Below, in pieces: positions 63,801 to 64,000 of a stretch of 64,000 nt of DNA (positions are counted from its first letter, which is position 1; every line of letters begins with the position of its first letter). The translations under genes were made by a program, and so were the position numbers. This DNA comes from Stutzerimonas stutzeri (GTDB taxonomy: Bacteria > Pseudomonadota > Gammaproteobacteria > Pseudomonadales > Pseudomonadaceae): NCBI RefSeq assembly GCF_024451105.1, contig NZ_JANGEY010000008.1, forward strand, positions 100,106-164,105, given 5' to 3'. The notes under the pieces were generated by a model. That model was not told the origin of the DNA. It saw nothing but the letters and a program-made list of their open reading frames with translations, and did no database searches.

Positions 63801-64000
63801 CCAGGATCGTCGGCGCGGGCCGCGCCACGGCGCCGCGCTCGCCCTGCTCGGGCTCCGGCACGACCATGGCTTCGGCTTCGGCTTCGGCTTCGGCTTCGGC
63901 TTCGGCTTCGGCTTCGGCTTCGGCTTCGGCTTCGGCTTCGGCTTCGGCTTCGGCTTCGGCTTCGGCTTCGGCTTCGGCTTCGGCTTCGGCTTCGGCTTCG
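60874..64000 (-). CDS. chpA: Hybrid chemosensory histidine kinase ChpA (C-terminal part, continues past window)
   Basis: About 1040 residues of a much longer protein. From N to C: an Ala-Glu repeat linker; an Hpt domain with DLHTLKGGARMAEVSEVGDLAHELEYLYEGL; a second Hpt domain with VLHTLKGGARLAGQRHLGELSHDLEQRL; a dimerisation region; the CheA HATPase with NTELQEGLMRTRMVPFDRLVPRLRRIVRQVA, VAPLEHMLRNAVDHGIEPLEARRAAGKP and SGRGVGMDVV; a CheW-like domain; and a C-terminal receiver, VMVVDDSVTVRKVTTRLL with phospho-Asp in VMLLDIEMPRMDG. It controls type IV pili and twitching. The ATG at 63867 is not the real start, because the frame stays open to the edge. Confidence 0.95.
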   Translation of the reverse strand, partial: EAEAEAEAEAEAEAEAEAEAEAEAEAEAEAEAEAEAEAEAEAEAMVVPEPEQGERGAVARPAPTILAAARYEPAARTERQDSLVVERDPELVEIFLEEGFDILDSAAGALQRWIEAGARGPGLDALQRDLHTLKGGARMAEVSEVGDLAHELEYLYEGLGDGRLQAEPALFGLLHDSHDRLALMLEALRRGEALPDGGQLIESIQRFRQFGRLDDAAAQRAPLAPDADADADAGARSEPVAPPPPIAVASPVAPPPTRESRDFVAPELSDSDVLSIFLEEAGDLLEAMETALGRWESSGAAPLDDLLRVLHTLKGGARLAGQRHLGELSHDLEQRLSEARTDGDALLSLFPSLQAGYERLLADVEQLRSRLPSEPAVVPAPVAPRVEPKVAPLVQRLTPLREEAPRKVLPFVQRAQQAAAEAAARRAPQELVKVPAELLEALVNLAGETSIFRGRIEQQVSDTAFTLGEMESTIERVRDQLRRLDTETQAQILSRYQAESERAGYEDFDPLEMDRYSQLQQSCRALFESASDLLDLKETLTARNRDAETLLLQQARVNTELQEGLMRTRMVPFDRLVPRLRRIVRQVAGELGKQVELVVHNAEGEMDRSVLEGMVAPLEHMLRNAVDHGIEPLEARRAAGKPDGGTIRLSLSREGGDILLTLADDGAGVNIAAVRRKAIERGLMTADAELSDYEVLQFILEAGFSTAAKVTQISGRGVGMDVVASGVKQLGGTVSIDSVAGQGTRFLVRLPFTVSVNRALMVHSGEDLYAIPLNTVEGIVRISPYELEAYYQPGAPRFEYAGQQYQVKYLGELLGNGLQPRLGAQSLPLPVILVRSAEYATAVQVDSLAGSREIVVKSLGAQFSGVPGISGATILGDGRVVVILDLLATLRARQAQQLPRHSAAARTGAESADRQRPPLVMVVDDSVTVRKVTTRLLERNGMEVLTAKDGVDAIAQLQDVVPDVMLLDIEMPRMDGFEVATLVRHDERLKDLPIIMITSRTGEKHRERALAIGVNQYLGKPYQEAVLLEQIQQLVKQHDRT
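63868..64000. repeat. Hexanucleotide tandem repeat GGCTTC, at least 22 copies, running off the window
   Basis: GGCTTC is repeated without a single change from 63868 to the last base. On the minus strand it encodes an Ala-Glu dipeptide tract within chpA. The true length is unknown because the window ends inside it. A run this long is also a place where assembly may be wrong. Confidence 0.95.

Overview
The window is a very GC-rich chromosomal segment that looks like Pseudomonas or a close relative (Pseudomonadaceae). The grounds are an MvaT-type H-NS protein, a Ttg/Mex-type RND pump with its TetR repressor, a complete liu leucine-catabolism cluster, DctBD with a DctPQM TRAP carrier, a sahH-metF-rhlE block, and a chpA-chpB-chpC / rsmE / bioA / b561 / yceI order that resembles (from memory) the PA0413-PA0432 region of P. 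aeruginosa PAO1. Genes are densely packed, with many 1-8 bp stop/start overlaps. No insertion sequence, prophage, CRISPR array or rRNA was seen. One tRNA (Thr, TGT) is present.

Layout. 1-623: end of a methyltransferase-like gene. 692-7252: tripartite RND efflux operon (adaptor, pump, outer-membrane factor) on the minus strand, divergent from a TetR repressor, with a TtgR-like operator over the pump promoter. 7368-9109: HNH protein, YecA-like SEC-C protein and MvaT-like nucleoid protein. 9260-12366: adaptor-permease-ATPase ABC exporter of DevBCA/MacAB type. 12386-13804: homospermidine synthase. 13905-32149: a leucine/isovalerate supercluster. Its minus arm carries an acyl-CoA synthetase, an AhpD-like protein, a Liv-type ABC importer (G, F, binding protein, H, M) and EtfBA. 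Its plus arm carries liuA, liuB, liuC, liuD, liuE, a 3-oxoacid CoA-transferase pair and the MerR regulator LiuR. A shared palindromic motif lies between the two arms and again before livG. 32194-36950: small housekeeping genes, a MocR/LysE pair with an inverted-repeat operator, and two odd low-complexity or duplicated small proteins.

37068-39521 is a two-gene patch (DUF262-HNH protein plus a CxxC protein) beside tRNA-Thr, which looks like a small accessory, possibly defence, insertion. 39997-40824 is a TlpA-like thioredoxin fused to an Lgt-like membrane domain. 41019-47551 is a C4-dicarboxylate module: DctB/DctD two-component system, a textbook sigma-54 promoter, then dctP-dctQ-dctM and a strong terminator. 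47755-50919 holds a cytochrome c'-like lipoprotein, an SAH riboswitch with a readable translational switch, ahcY and metF (methyl cycle). 51190-58503 holds rhlE, an amino-acid binding protein, a diguanylate cyclase, YceI, cytochrome b561 and bioA. 58618-64000 holds rsmE and the chpC, chpB and chpA (partial) genes of the pilus chemosensory system. chpA runs off the window inside a long hexanucleotide repeat.

The main functional story is the 18-kb leucine/isovalerate locus. Uptake, CoA activation, dehydrogenation with a dedicated electron-transfer flavoprotein, carboxylation, hydration, lyase cleavage and acetoacetate activation are encoded together, and a common operator motif links the arms. 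Assignments rest on reading the translated sequence by eye. No database search was run.
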